A DNA stretch of 64,000 nt from NCBI RefSeq assembly GCF_022606355.1, contig NZ_JAHHZQ010000001.1:62001-126000 (forward strand). The letters are read 5' to 3'. The notes beneath the pieces are model-generated. The model saw nothing but the letters and a program-made list of their open reading frames with translations. It did not search any database and was not told the DNA's origin. This DNA comes from Leifsonia shinshuensis (lineage in GTDB: Bacteria > Actinomycetota > Actinomycetes > Actinomycetales > Microbacteriaceae). The position numbers and the translations under genes are program-made. Position 1 is the first letter of the stretch. Each line of letters opens with the position of its first letter. This document shows, piece after piece, positions 18,586 to 28,573 of the stretch.

Positions 18586-19353
18586 TCAGCGGGTGGTGTC
18601 GGCCGGGCCGGTGCCCGCGCGTGCACCCTCTGCCGTCGAACCCGCGGCGTACGTCGGGTCGGGCGCGAAGCCCACGCGGTCGATTCGCCGGTGGTAGCGC
18701 ATGCCGGCGAGGCCGCCGAGAGCCGCGGCGATCAGGCTGACGACGGCTACCGCGACCGCCGTCACGATGCCGGTCAGCGTGAGGGAGCCCTCGTCGAGCG
18801 GGATGCGCGGGAAGCTGTTGAGGTTGCCCAGGATGTTGTACTGGCTGCCGAGGATCAGGCTGAGGATCGCGACGACGACCGCCATGATCACCGCCCAGAT
18901 CCATACGGCCACCCCCTGGCGGAGCCCGTTGAAGCGGGCCATGCGCCCGGCGACGTACCCGCCGCAGAAGTACGAGGCGAAGAGGATGACCACGAGCGCG
19001 ATCGCCCCGGCGATTCCGACTGTCGCAGCGTTCTTGCCCACCTGGTCGGCGGCGGCGTTCGGGCTGCCTGTCGCCCCGACCCCGACGGCGGCCCCGGCGG
19101 CGGCGACCAGTGCGGTGAGCAGCACGGCCATCCCGGTCGCGGTCAGCCAGCCGAAGAACGCGGACCCGAACTTCATGCCGCCGAACTCGCTGCGCTCGCG
19201 GGCGACGACGTCCTCCCGGCGTGCGCGGTTGTCGACCAGCGGCTCTGCCATGGGCGCGTCGGTCCCGGGCACAGGCTCGGAGCTGCGCGTCTCCGGCTCG
19301 TAGGCCCGGGTGCCGGGGCCCGGCTCGTCTGCGGGGGGAGTGCGGTCGGTCAT
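18586..19353 (-). CDS. Four-TM membrane protein of unknown function
   Basis: A 255-residue protein. Residues 1-60 are charged and Pro/Glu-rich, ending in RREDVVARERSEFGGMKFG. Four hydrophobic segments follow: near 64-95 (FFGWLTATGMAVLLTALVAA), 110-135 (GIAGAIALVVILFASYFCGG), 150-170 and 190-215, and then a basic stretch RYHRRIDRVGF. The YFCGGYVAGRMARFNG loop recurs in a family of actinobacterial hypotheticals (TIGR04086-like), but I cannot assign a role. ATG 19353 follows GGAGG on the minus strand. It is divergent from 19542. Confidence 0.8.
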   Translation of the reverse strand: MTDRTPPADEPGPGTRAYEPETRSSEPVPGTDAPMAEPLVDNRARREDVVARERSEFGGMKFGSAFFGWLTATGMAVLLTALVAAAGAAVGVGATGSPNAAADQVGKNAATVGIAGAIALVVILFASYFCGGYVAGRMARFNGLRQGVAVWIWAVIMAVVVAILSLILGSQYNILGNLNSFPRIPLDEGSLTLTGIVTAVAVAVVSLIAAALGGLAGMRYHRRIDRVGFAPDPTYAAGSTAEGARAGTGPADTTR

Positions 19354-19541
19354 CTCGGAGCCTCCTGACGGTCCACCCGCGGTGCGCGGGCTCGTGGGGC
19401 GATCTGCCGGAGCGGACGGTAGCCGGGAGGCGGCGCCCTGCCCAGGGCGTTGAAACCCGGTTCCGTCGGGTGTAAGCACAGGCCCGCAAATCGGTCCCGA
19501 GGCGTACAATCGATCCCACTCCGGCGGAGGGAGAGGAGCTG

Positions 19542-20015
19542 ATGGGATGGTTCGCCCGCCCTCGGGGAGCAGCCTCCTCGGGGGATCCACTGGCGGAGGA
19601 CGGCCTTGATGCGCTGACCCTGCTCGCCGTGCTCGAGGAGGCCGTCGCACAGCTCGACGCCGCCGAGGCGCTGCTCGAGCGGTGCGCCCTCGCGGGCGAT
19701 CCGGGGCACTCCGCCGGCGGCCGCACTCCTGACCGGAGACTGGGCGTTGCGGAGGCCCGCCAGGGTCTGCGGCTGCGGGTCGCCTTCACCCAGCTGTCGC
19801 GCTGGCTGGAGGGGATGGACTGTGGGCCGGAGCAGGAGCGGTTGCGCGCCGACACCTCCCGGCTGCTGCGGTTCTACCTGCTGATGATCAGCTCGGCGCT
19901 CGATGCCGCCTTCACGCCGTCGTCACGACAGCACATCGCGGTCCGCGGCGGAAACGGCGGCACCGCTGGCCGGCTCATCGAACTGCGCGATCTTGCGCGA
20001 GCAGCGGTCGAATAG
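19542..20015 (+). CDS. Hypothetical protein
   Basis: 157 residues, mostly helical, rich in Leu, Ala and Arg (LTLLAVLEEAVAQLDAAEAL, then RLRVAFTQLSRWLEG); no signal peptide or membrane segment. Not recognised. GGAGGGAGAGGAG lies just before ATG 19542, a strong ribosome-binding site, and TACAAT at 19505-19510 could be its -10. It is divergent from a membrane protein gene. Real coding is likely from the ribosome-binding site and base usage. Confidence 0.7.
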   Translation: MGWFARPRGAASSGDPLAEDGLDALTLLAVLEEAVAQLDAAEALLERCALAGDPGHSAGGRTPDRRLGVAEARQGLRLRVAFTQLSRWLEGMDCGPEQERLRADTSRLLRFYLLMISSALDAAFTPSSRQHIAVRGGNGGTAGRLIELRDLARAAVE

Positions 20016-20033
20016 CCCGCGCAGCGCGCCGGG

Positions 20034-20171
20034 TCAGGGCGCACCATGCACGCCGGGCGACAGCGGCGCGCCGGAGAACGAGTCGATCACGGCGACCGAT
20101 CCGAAGCCCACGAGTGCGACCGCGACCACCGACAACAGGACAGCGACCAGCACGGACTGACGACGATTCAT
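20034..20171 (-). CDS. Small single-pass membrane protein, 45 residues
   Basis: Reading the minus strand from ATG 20171 gives MNRRQSVLVAVLLSVVAV followed by ALVGFGSVAVIDSF and a short Pro/Gly tail ending GVHGAP, then TGA at 20036-20034. Two positive residues before a 20-residue hydrophobic stretch predict an N-in anchor or uncleaved signal. GGGGGG stands 3 bases before the start as a ribosome-binding site. It is not recognised; small size keeps confidence moderate. Convergent with the 19542 gene. Confidence 0.6.
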   Translation of the reverse strand: MNRRQSVLVAVLLSVVAVALVGFGSVAVIDSFSGAPLSPGVHGAP

Positions 20172-20316
20172 GTTCCCCCCATGAGCGACTGCTCGGACCC
20201 CAGCGCCCGGTCAGGCTAGCACCCCGCAAGGCCCCAGGCAGAATCGGCGTTCCACCCCGAGACGCGTCGGTCGCTCCGCCGCCGCGGAGGGGACTCGCGC
20301 ATGCGGACGCGGATGA

Positions 20317-22340
<2,024 letters not shown>

Positions 22341-22357
22341 GCCGCCTGACTCCCGTC

Positions 22358-22412
22358 GAGGGGCACGCAAACGCCCCTAAGACGCGGTTTTAGGGGCGTT
22401 TGCGCGCCCTTC
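22358..22412. repeat. Long palindrome C between convergent sufU and a hypothetical gene
   Basis: Arms 22358-22380 and 22390-22412 pair over 23 positions with one A-C mismatch and one G-U. The left arm shares its first 23 bases with palindrome B (16401-16423). It sits between the sufU stop and the stop of the minus-strand gene ending at 22418. Confidence 0.83.
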
Positions 22413-22417
22413 GGGCG

Positions 22418-22699
22418 TCAGGGGACGGGGGCGAGGTCGACCTCGTCGGCGATGGCCTCCAGAGCGGAGGGCAGCGTCGGGAAGGTCGTGCCGTAGATCA
22501 GCCCGGACGGGCCGGCTGCCGTCCACGTCTCCTTCTGCTTCGCCACTCTGCCCACCAGATAGCGCTTGTGGCCGCCGAGCACCTGGCGCTGCGCGATCGG
22601 GAGCGTGAGCGGGAACGCGTAGACATCGCCGCGCGGACTCACCACCAGCTCCCAGCGGGCGCGGCCCGGGTTGAACTTGCTCGTGAAGATGCGCGACAT
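22418..22699 (-). CDS. Hypothetical protein, 93 residues
   Basis: A small basic soluble protein starting MSRIFTSKFNPGRARWELVV and ending in DEVDLAPVP. It has several aromatic and beta-like segments (GDVYAFPLTLP, KRYLVGRVAKQK), but I recognise no family. ATG 22699 is preferred because AAAAGG stands 5 bases upstream on the minus strand; an upstream in-frame GTG at 22738 would add 13 residues. It sits between palindrome C and the MarR gene; no functional inference. Confidence 0.72.
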   Translation of the reverse strand: MSRIFTSKFNPGRARWELVVSPRGDVYAFPLTLPIAQRQVLGGHKRYLVGRVAKQKETWTAAGPSGLIYGTTFPTLPSALEAIADEVDLAPVP

Positions 22700-22784
22700 G
22701 ATGGCCTTTTGTACCTCGCCGCCGCGGTCCGTCGCCACGTAGATGACGGCCTGTTGCGGCGGGCGGTCACACGCCCCGGCGCCG

Positions 22785-23282
22785 TCAGCCGCCGAGATGC
22801 GCCAGCCAGGTCGTGAGGATGCGCTCCAGGGCGCGCGCGTCGGCGGGGGAGAGCTCGTCGAGCAGCCTCCGTTCGTTGGCGAAGTGCTCGGTGACGGCCG
22901 CGTCGATCCGGGCGACGCCGTCCGGGGTGAGTGCGACGACGCGACCGCGGCCGTCCGTGGACGACGTCCGCCGGGAGACCAGTCCGGCCTCCTCGAGCCG
23001 ATCGATGCGCTTGCTCATGCCGCCGGTGGTCACCATCGTGTGCTGCGCGAGCTCGCCGGGCGTGCGCTCGTAGGGTGCGCCGGCGCGGCGAAGGGTGGCG
23101 AGCACGTCGAAGTCGCCCTCCGTGAGCCCGTGGCGGGCGTACACGGCGACGAGCTGCTCGGTCAGGAGGCCGGCGACGCGGTGCAGGCGGCCGATGACCC
23201 CCTGGGGTGCTGGATCGAGGTCTGGGCGCTCGCGGCGCCATTCCTGCTGGATGCCGGCGACGCGGTCGGGTGCGGGAGTCAT
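22785..23282 (-). CDS. MarR-family regulator
   Basis: A 165-residue winged-helix protein. GLTEGDFDVLATLRRAG leads into the DNA-binding domain, TPGELAQHTMVTTGGMSKRI is the recognition region, and SSTDGRGRVVALTPDG is the wing. It is divergent from an EamA exporter, with two TTCCATGGAA operators between them. ATG 23282 has TATTGT (minus strand 23294-23289) 6 bases ahead (leaderless). It likely represses both genes until a ligand binds. Confidence 0.92.
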   Translation of the reverse strand: MTPAPDRVAGIQQEWRRERPDLDPAPQGVIGRLHRVAGLLTEQLVAVYARHGLTEGDFDVLATLRRAGAPYERTPGELAQHTMVTTGGMSKRIDRLEEAGLVSRRTSSTDGRGRVVALTPDGVARIDAAVTEHFANERRLLDELSPADARALERILTTWLAHLGG

Positions 23283-23285
23283 GAC

Positions 23286-23331
23286 TTCACAATACCTTCC
23301 ATGGAAGCTAAAATAGCTTCCATGGAAGCTA
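23286..23331 (+). promoter_or_regulatory. EamA promoter with tandem MarR operators
   Basis: TTCCATGGAA occurs at 23297-23306 and again inside an 18-bp perfect palindrome at 23314-23331, spaced by 21 bases (two helix turns). The promoter reads -35 TTCACA (23286-23291), 17-base spacer, -10 TAAAAT (23309-23314), between the two operators. ATG 23322, 7 bases after the -10, lies at the centre of the second palindrome. Confidence 0.8.
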
Positions 23332-24290
23332 AATGGCGCTGGATCGCCGTCACCGCGATCGCGCCCATCGCCTGGGGATCGACCTACGTCGTCACGCGGG
23401 CGGTGCTCCCCGACGCACCGCTGTGGGGCGCCGTCCTGCGCGCGCTGCCTGCCGGGCTGCTGCTCCTGGCCGTCGCCCGGCGGCGGCCGCGCGGGGCGTG
23501 GTGGTGGCGGGCGTTCGTGCTCGGCGCGCTCAACGCGGGTGGGTTCTTCGTCCTCGTGTACGCCGTCGCCCGGCTGCTGCCGTCCGGCATCGCCTCGACG
23601 GTGATGGCGACCTCCCCGCTCGCCCTGATGGGATTCGGCTGGATGCTGCTGGGCCAGCGGCCACGGGCGTTGTCGCTGGCGGGAGCCCTCGCGGGTGTCG
23701 CCGGGGTCGCGGTGATGCTCTACGGGGGAGGCGCAGCGGCCGACCCGCTCGGGCTGGTGGCCGCCGTCTCCGCGATGCTCCTCTCTGCGGTGGGCTACGT
23801 TCTGGCGACCCGATGGAGCGACGTCGATGTTCTCTCGTCGACGGCCTGGCAGCTGGTGGCGGGCGGCATCCTGGTGCTTCCCTTCGCTGCGCTGGTGGAG
23901 GGCGCGCCGCCGGCGCTCGACGCCGCGGCGATCGCGGGGTTCGCCTACGTGTCGCTGGTCGCGACCGCGCTGGCCTATCTCGCCTGGTTCGCCGGGATGC
24001 GCCGCCTCGGACCGGCCGTCGTCGGGCTCGTCGGGCTGCTCAACCCGGTCACCGGCGTCGCTCTGGGCGCGCTCGTGGCGGGGGAGGCGCTCACGTCACG
24101 ACAGTTCGTCGGCCTTGCGATCGTGCTCGTCGGGATCGGGGTCGGCCAGATGGCGCGCGGCGGTCAGGCGGCGCGCGCTGGTCGGCGCGCAGGCGGGGAT
24201 CAGCCCGAGAGCCCCTCCAGGAAACCGCGGGTCGGAACGAAGAACGTCGTGCCGGTCACGGCCGTCGAGAAGTCGAGGATGCGGTCGTGA
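23322..24290 (+). CDS. EamA/RhaT-family transporter (DMT superfamily)
   Basis: A 322-residue protein with ten hydrophobic segments in two EamA repeats. The start WRWIAVTAIAPIAWGSTYVVTR and the second-repeat segment LVATALAYLAWFAGMRRLGP are typical of DMT metabolite or drug exporters. I choose ATG 23322 because of the promoter; an in-frame ATG 21 bases upstream lies in the promoter spacer. The last 30 residues (from about GGDQPESP) overlap the convergent DyP gene by 91 bases and are not typical of the family. Control by the divergent MarR is likely; the substrate is unknown. Confidence 0.9.
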   Translation: MEAKWRWIAVTAIAPIAWGSTYVVTRAVLPDAPLWGAVLRALPAGLLLLAVARRRPRGAWWWRAFVLGALNAGGFFVLVYAVARLLPSGIASTVMATSPLALMGFGWMLLGQRPRALSLAGALAGVAGVAVMLYGGGAAADPLGLVAAVSAMLLSAVGYVLATRWSDVDVLSSTAWQLVAGGILVLPFAALVEGAPPALDAAAIAGFAYVSLVATALAYLAWFAGMRRLGPAVVGLVGLLNPVTGVALGALVAGEALTSRQFVGLAIVLVGIGVGQMARGGQAARAGRRAGGDQPESPSRKPRVGTKNVVPVTAVEKSRMRS

Positions 24291-25168
24291 CTGCCGACCG
24301 GGTCGCCGACGAACATGCGCTCGAGCATCTTCTCGATCACCCAGAGCCGGCGTGAATAGCCGATGAAGTAGGTGCCGAACTCGCCCTGGCCGGGGCGCCC
24401 GAACGGCATGTTGTCGCGCAGGATGTCGTGCTCGACGCCCTGGTCGTCGGTGATCGTGGTGAGGGTCTTGTGCGCCTTCTGGCCGTGTTCGACGTCGTCG
24501 AGCTCGATGTTCTCGACCTTCGTGCGGCCGATGACGCCCTCCTGTGACGGCACGGGGAGGCGGTTCCAGGTCGAGAGGTCGTGCAGGTACTTCTGCACCA
24601 CCACGTAGCTGCCTCCGGCGTGCGCGGGGTCCTCGGCGCCGACGATCGCAGCGTCCGCCATGTCGCCGCCCGTCGGGTTGGCGGTGCCGTCGACGAAACC
24701 GAGCAGGTCGCGGGCGTCGAAGTACCGGAACCCGGTGACCTCGTCCTGTACCGTGATCGCGTCGCCGAGGAGGTCGAGCAGCTGCCGCTCGAACTCGAAG
24801 CAGAAGTCGCCGCGCTCCGCCCGGATGTGGAACAGCAGGTCGCCGGGCGTCGCGACCGCGGTGTGCACGGCGCCGTGGACCTCCGCAAAGGGGTGCAGCT
24901 CCACGGGAGGCGCGACCTCCGTCAGCCGCGACCAGAATTGCGCTCCGACGCCGATGTTGCACGAGAGGTGCGCGTTCAGGTCGCGGAAGCCGACGGTCTT
25001 CACGAGGTCGGAGATGCTCGAGATCACGTCGCGTGCGGTGGCGAGCGCCTCGGGCGTGTCGGCCACCGTCACGACCAGGAAGACCGCAGCGCGCGAGAGC
25101 GGCGCATCCACGCTCTGCGGTTCGATCGGGACACGCTGCCAGGGGTGATCACCCGTGCTGTTCGCCAT
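24200..25168 (-). CDS. Dye-decolourising (DyP) heme peroxidase
   Basis: A 322-residue DyP peroxidase. The hallmark GFVDGTANPTGG (GxxDG, catalytic Asp) is near residue 150, followed by the heme-region segments TKVENIELDDVEHGQKAHK and RDNMPFGRPGQGEFGTYFIGYSRR split over adjacent blocks, with the distal Arg region. There is no Tat signal, so it is a cytoplasmic B/P-type enzyme. I see no encapsulin-targeting tail. It uses hydrogen peroxide on dyes or other reductants in vitro; the physiological substrate is unknown. Its 3' end overlaps the EamA gene. Confidence 0.93.
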   Translation of the reverse strand: MANSTGDHPWQRVPIEPQSVDAPLSRAAVFLVVTVADTPEALATARDVISSISDLVKTVGFRDLNAHLSCNIGVGAQFWSRLTEVAPPVELHPFAEVHGAVHTAVATPGDLLFHIRAERGDFCFEFERQLLDLLGDAITVQDEVTGFRYFDARDLLGFVDGTANPTGGDMADAAIVGAEDPAHAGGSYVVVQKYLHDLSTWNRLPVPSQEGVIGRTKVENIELDDVEHGQKAHKTLTTITDDQGVEHDILRDNMPFGRPGQGEFGTYFIGYSRRLWVIEKMLERMFVGDPVGSHDRILDFSTAVTGTTFFVPTRGFLEGLSG

Positions 25169-25531
25169 GCGCCCACTCTGCCGGATCCGCCCCGCCGGCG
25201 GTAGCACCGCGCCGCCGCGCGTCTGTGGATGCTCACACGCCCGATTGGCGATCGCTGCGAAATCACTGATAGCGTCGAAGGCGTCCCTGGGCGCTGAATG
25301 GCATGGCGCACCGGGGTGAACCAGCCCGCGATCCGCAGCCGTGTGGCCGCACAGGTGGCCCGGTGGGATCGTATGGCCGGCTGGCATGGGCGCACCCCGA
25401 TGGTCGCGCCAGCGATGGCGATTCGCGTGGAGAGTCCGCGCTCGAGTCGTGCTGCCGTCGCGGCATGCCGCCGCCCCGGGCGCAACCACTGTGCGTGCCT
25501 CGCGGGGGCGAGTGCGCCTGGGAGTACAGAG
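25169..25531 (+). other. Long non-coding leader upstream of the glycine betaine operon
   Basis: This 363-base stretch has no convincing gene, although one frame stays open into the ABC ATPase gene. A possible promoter is TTGGCG (25245-25250), 17-base spacer, GATAGC (25268-25273), which would leave about 250 bases of untranslated leader. Segments such as CCAGCC...GATCC and GGATC...GGCTGG can pair within it. Such a long leader before an osmolyte transporter could hold a riboswitch; I cannot match it to a known class. Confidence 0.4.
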
Positions 25532-26827
25532 TTGAGCGACACGATCGCCGTCGAGGCGAGGAACATCTTCAAGGTCTTCGGACGCAAACCGCAGGAGGCC
25601 GTGCGCCGCTTGCGCGATGGTGCCACGAGAAGTGAGCTGACGGGGCTCGGGACGGCCGCCGTCATCGATGCGGGGCTGACGGTCCGGCGCGGCGAGATCT
25701 TCGTCGTGATGGGGCTCTCGGGCTCGGGCAAGTCCACGCTGATCCGGCTGCTGAACGGCCTCCTGGAGCCGACGGCAGGCGAGGTCGCGATCATGGGGAC
25801 GACCATCACCGGGCTGCCGGCGAAGCAGCTGCGGGAGGTCCGCAGGAAGCACATCTCGATGGTGTTCCAGCACTTCGCCCTCCTGCCGCACCGCACGGTG
25901 CTGGACAACATCGCCTACGGCTTGGAGGTGCAGGGTATGCCGGCCGCCGAACGGCGTGCACGTGCGGCTGAGATCCTCGGGCTCGTCGGCCTGGACGGCT
26001 GGGGCGGCAAGCTGCCTTCCGAGCTCTCCGGCGGTATGCAGCAGCGCGTCGGCCTCGGCCGCGCCCTGGCCGCCGACACCGATGTGCTGCTGATGGACGA
26101 GGCGTTCTCCGCTCTCGACCCGCTGATCCGCCGTGAGATGCAGGAGCAGCTGCTCGAACTGCAGGCCTCGCTCGGCAAGACCATCGTGTTCATCACGCAC
26201 GACCTGAACGAGGCGATGTTCCTCGGCGACCGCATCGCGGTGATGCGCGACGGCCGGATCGTGCAGACCGGCACGCCGGAGGAGATCCTCACCGACCCGG
26301 CTAACGACTACGTGGCGAGCTTCGTGCAAGACGTCGACCGCGCCCGCGTGCTGACCGCGGCGAGCGTGATGGAGCCGGCCAGAGCGCTGGTCACGGTCGC
26401 CGGAGGCCCCCGGGCGGCGATGCGCACCATGCGCGACCTGCAGACGTCCGCCGCCTTCGTGGTGGGCCAGGGCCGCCGGCTGCTCGGCGCCGTCCGCGAC
26501 CGCGACGTGATGCGCCAGGTGCGCGACGGCCGTTCCGATCTCGCCGAGGCGATCTCCACGGACATCGCGACGGTGTCGCGCGACGAAGTGCTCAGCGAGC
26601 TCGTCGAGCCGGCCGTCGGCAGCGCCCTCCCGCTCGCGGTGGTCGACAACCAGCACCGGCTGCTGGGGGTGATCCCGCGGGTGACCCTTCTGGCCGCGCT
26701 CGGCAACGTCACCAGCGATACGACGGAGATCCCGGTCGTGGTCGAACCGCCGGCGACCGTGCCGGCGGACGCGATGACGCTGGCCCTGCGGGAGACCGCG
26801 GGCGACGAGGCGGAGGTGCTCGCATGA
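25532..26827 (+). CDS. proV: Glycine betaine/proline ABC transporter ATPase
   Basis: A 431-residue ATPase of the ProV/OpuA type. It has Walker A GLSGSGKST, Q-loop VFQHFALLPHRTV, signature LSGGMQQRVGLGRAL, Walker B DVLLMDEAFSALDP and the H-switch ITHDLNEAMF. After residue 280 come two CBS-like segments, the ionic-strength sensor of this family. The start is TTG 25532, with GGAG 7 bases ahead; there is no ATG at the right place. It energises osmoprotectant uptake. Its stop overlaps the next gene as ATGA. Confidence 0.93.
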   Translation: MSDTIAVEARNIFKVFGRKPQEAVRRLRDGATRSELTGLGTAAVIDAGLTVRRGEIFVVMGLSGSGKSTLIRLLNGLLEPTAGEVAIMGTTITGLPAKQLREVRRKHISMVFQHFALLPHRTVLDNIAYGLEVQGMPAAERRARAAEILGLVGLDGWGGKLPSELSGGMQQRVGLGRALAADTDVLLMDEAFSALDPLIRREMQEQLLELQASLGKTIVFITHDLNEAMFLGDRIAVMRDGRIVQTGTPEEILTDPANDYVASFVQDVDRARVLTAASVMEPARALVTVAGGPRAAMRTMRDLQTSAAFVVGQGRRLLGAVRDRDVMRQVRDGRSDLAEAISTDIATVSRDEVLSELVEPAVGSALPLAVVDNQHRLLGVIPRVTLLAALGNVTSDTTEIPVVVEPPATVPADAMTLALRETAGDEAEVLA

Positions 26828-28554
26828 CCGCGCTCGCACTCGCGACGACGAAGGTCGTCCCGCTCGGCGACGGGGCGACCCACGTCGTCGACTTCGTGAC
26901 GACGACGTTCGGGGGCGTGTTCGACGCCATCCGCATCGTGTTCACGGGCATGTACGACGGCGTCGACTGGGCGCTGCAGACTCCGCCGTTCTGGGGCGTC
27001 ATCCTGATCGTCGCGATCCTCGCGGTGTGGCTGCGCGGCTGGGTGTTCGGTGTCGGCACGGTGGCCGGACTGCTGCTCATCGCCGGCATCGACCAGTGGT
27101 CGAACGCGATGGACACGCTCGCCCTCGTGCTCGTCTCCGCCGTCATCGCTGTGGCCGTGAGCCTGCCGCTCGGCATCCTCGCCGCCCGCTCGAAGGCGGC
27201 CTCGGCGATCATCCGGCCGGTCCTCGACTTGATGCAGACGATGCCGGCGTTCGTCTACCTGATCCCGGCGCTGATCCTGTTCCGCGTGGGAGTCGTGCCC
27301 GGCATGGTCGCCACCATCGTGTTCGCGATGGCCCCGGGCGTCCGGCTCACCGAGCTCGGCATCCGCGGCGTCGACTCCGAGCTGGTGGAGGCCGGCAGGG
27401 CGTTCGGCTCGCCGCCCGGGCGCATCCTGCGGCAGATCCAGCTGCCGCTGGCGATGCCGTCCATCCTGGCGGGCGTCAACCAGGTGATCATGCTCTCGCT
27501 CTCGATGGTCGTCATCGCGGGGATGGTCGGCGGCGGTGGTCTGGGCCGCGACATCGTGCAGGCGCTGAGCCGCGTGGACGTCGGCCTCGGTTTCGAAGCG
27601 GGCGTCGCCGTGGTGATCCTGGCGATCATCCTCGACCGGCTGACCGCTGCGGCCGGGCAGGCGCGGCTCCGGATGCCGAAGCGGGCCCTGGCCGTGCTCG
27701 GCGCCGCCCTGCTCGTGGTCATCGGCGGCACGGCCGTGACCGCGGCCTCCACAGCGGGCGGCGACAAAGGCACGGTGAAGGTCGCCGTGTTCAACGGCTG
27801 GCCAGAGGGCGAGGCGGCCTCGTACCTGTGGAAGCACATGCTCGAGAAGGAGGGCTACACCGTCCGGTTCGAGTACGCCGACGCCGGCCCGGCCTTCGCC
27901 GGCCTCAGCACCGGCGACTACGACATCGCGTTCGACGGCTGGCTGCCGACCACGCACGCCCAGTACCTGAAGACGTACGGCAAGAACCTCACCGACCTCG
28001 GCGCCTGGAACGACGAGGCGAAGCTGACGATCGCGGTCAACAAGGACGCACCGATCGACTCGCTCGACGAGCTGGCGTCGCACGCCTCGACGTTCGGCGA
28101 CCGCCTGGTGGGCATCGAGCCCGGCGCCGGCCTCACCGAAGCGGTGCAGCAGAAGGTCATCCCCGGGTACGGCCTGCAGAAGCTGGACTTCGTGACCTCC
28201 TCGACGCCGGCGATGCTCGCCGAGCTGTCGAGCGCCATGAAGAAGGGCGACGACGTGGCCGTGACGCTCTGGAGGCCGCACTGGGCGTACGACCAGTTCG
28301 ACCTGAAGGATCTGAAAGACCCGAAGGGCGCGCTGGGCGCGGCCGAGTCCATCCACTCGATCGCGAGCGCTGACTTCCCGAAGCGGCAGCCGCAGATCGC
28401 CGAATGGGTGAAGAAGTTCCGGATGAGCTCCGAGCTGCTCTACTCGCTCGAGAACGCGATGTTCAACAGCGGTGCCGACTCCGGACAGTACGACCGCATC
28501 GTGGCGCAGTGGATGGACGAGCACGCTTCGTACGTGGACGGCCTCACGCGGTAG
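26824..28554 (+). CDS. Glycine betaine ABC permease fused to substrate-binding protein (ProW-ProX)
   Basis: A 576-residue fusion. Residues 1-285 are a ProW-like permease with about six helices and the EAA loop (ELVEAGRAFGSPPGRIL). Residues 290-315 form one more helix. Residues 318-576 are an OpuAC-type binding domain, with aromatic cage candidates in FNGWPEGEAASYLW, FDGWLPTTHAQYL and WRPHWAYDQ. The tethered binding protein outside the membrane removes the need for a separate lipoprotein, as in OpuA-type systems. It overlaps proV by 4 bases, forming a complete importer with it. Confidence 0.92.
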   Translation: MTALALATTKVVPLGDGATHVVDFVTTTFGGVFDAIRIVFTGMYDGVDWALQTPPFWGVILIVAILAVWLRGWVFGVGTVAGLLLIAGIDQWSNAMDTLALVLVSAVIAVAVSLPLGILAARSKAASAIIRPVLDLMQTMPAFVYLIPALILFRVGVVPGMVATIVFAMAPGVRLTELGIRGVDSELVEAGRAFGSPPGRILRQIQLPLAMPSILAGVNQVIMLSLSMVVIAGMVGGGGLGRDIVQALSRVDVGLGFEAGVAVVILAIILDRLTAAAGQARLRMPKRALAVLGAALLVVIGGTAVTAASTAGGDKGTVKVAVFNGWPEGEAASYLWKHMLEKEGYTVRFEYADAGPAFAGLSTGDYDIAFDGWLPTTHAQYLKTYGKNLTDLGAWNDEAKLTIAVNKDAPIDSLDELASHASTFGDRLVGIEPGAGLTEAVQQKVIPGYGLQKLDFVTSSTPAMLAELSSAMKKGDDVAVTLWRPHWAYDQFDLKDLKDPKGALGAAESIHSIASADFPKRQPQIAEWVKKFRMSSELLYSLENAMFNSGADSGQYDRIVAQWMDEHASYVDGLTR

Positions 28555-28573
28555 CGCGCCGTAGGCTGGCAGC

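Noticed and set aside
18159-18626. 155-codon minus-strand frame running through tRNA-Gln
   Set aside because: It translates the reverse of the tRNA (a stretch resembling VPGLEPRTTEPESAVLP is the known spurious product of tRNA antisense) and has no start signal.
23301-23321. Upstream ATG for the EamA exporter
   Set aside because: It lies in the promoter spacer ahead of the -10 box TAAAAT (23309-23314) and would not be in the transcript.
24200-25168. DyP peroxidase as encapsulin cargo
   Set aside because: No targeting tail is visible at the C-terminus and no encapsulin gene is adjacent.
25298-25531. In-frame 78-codon N-terminal extension of the betaine ATPase
   Set aside because: Composition is unlike the family, no ribosome-binding site, and a sound TTG with GGAG follows at 25532. 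The region fits a leader better.
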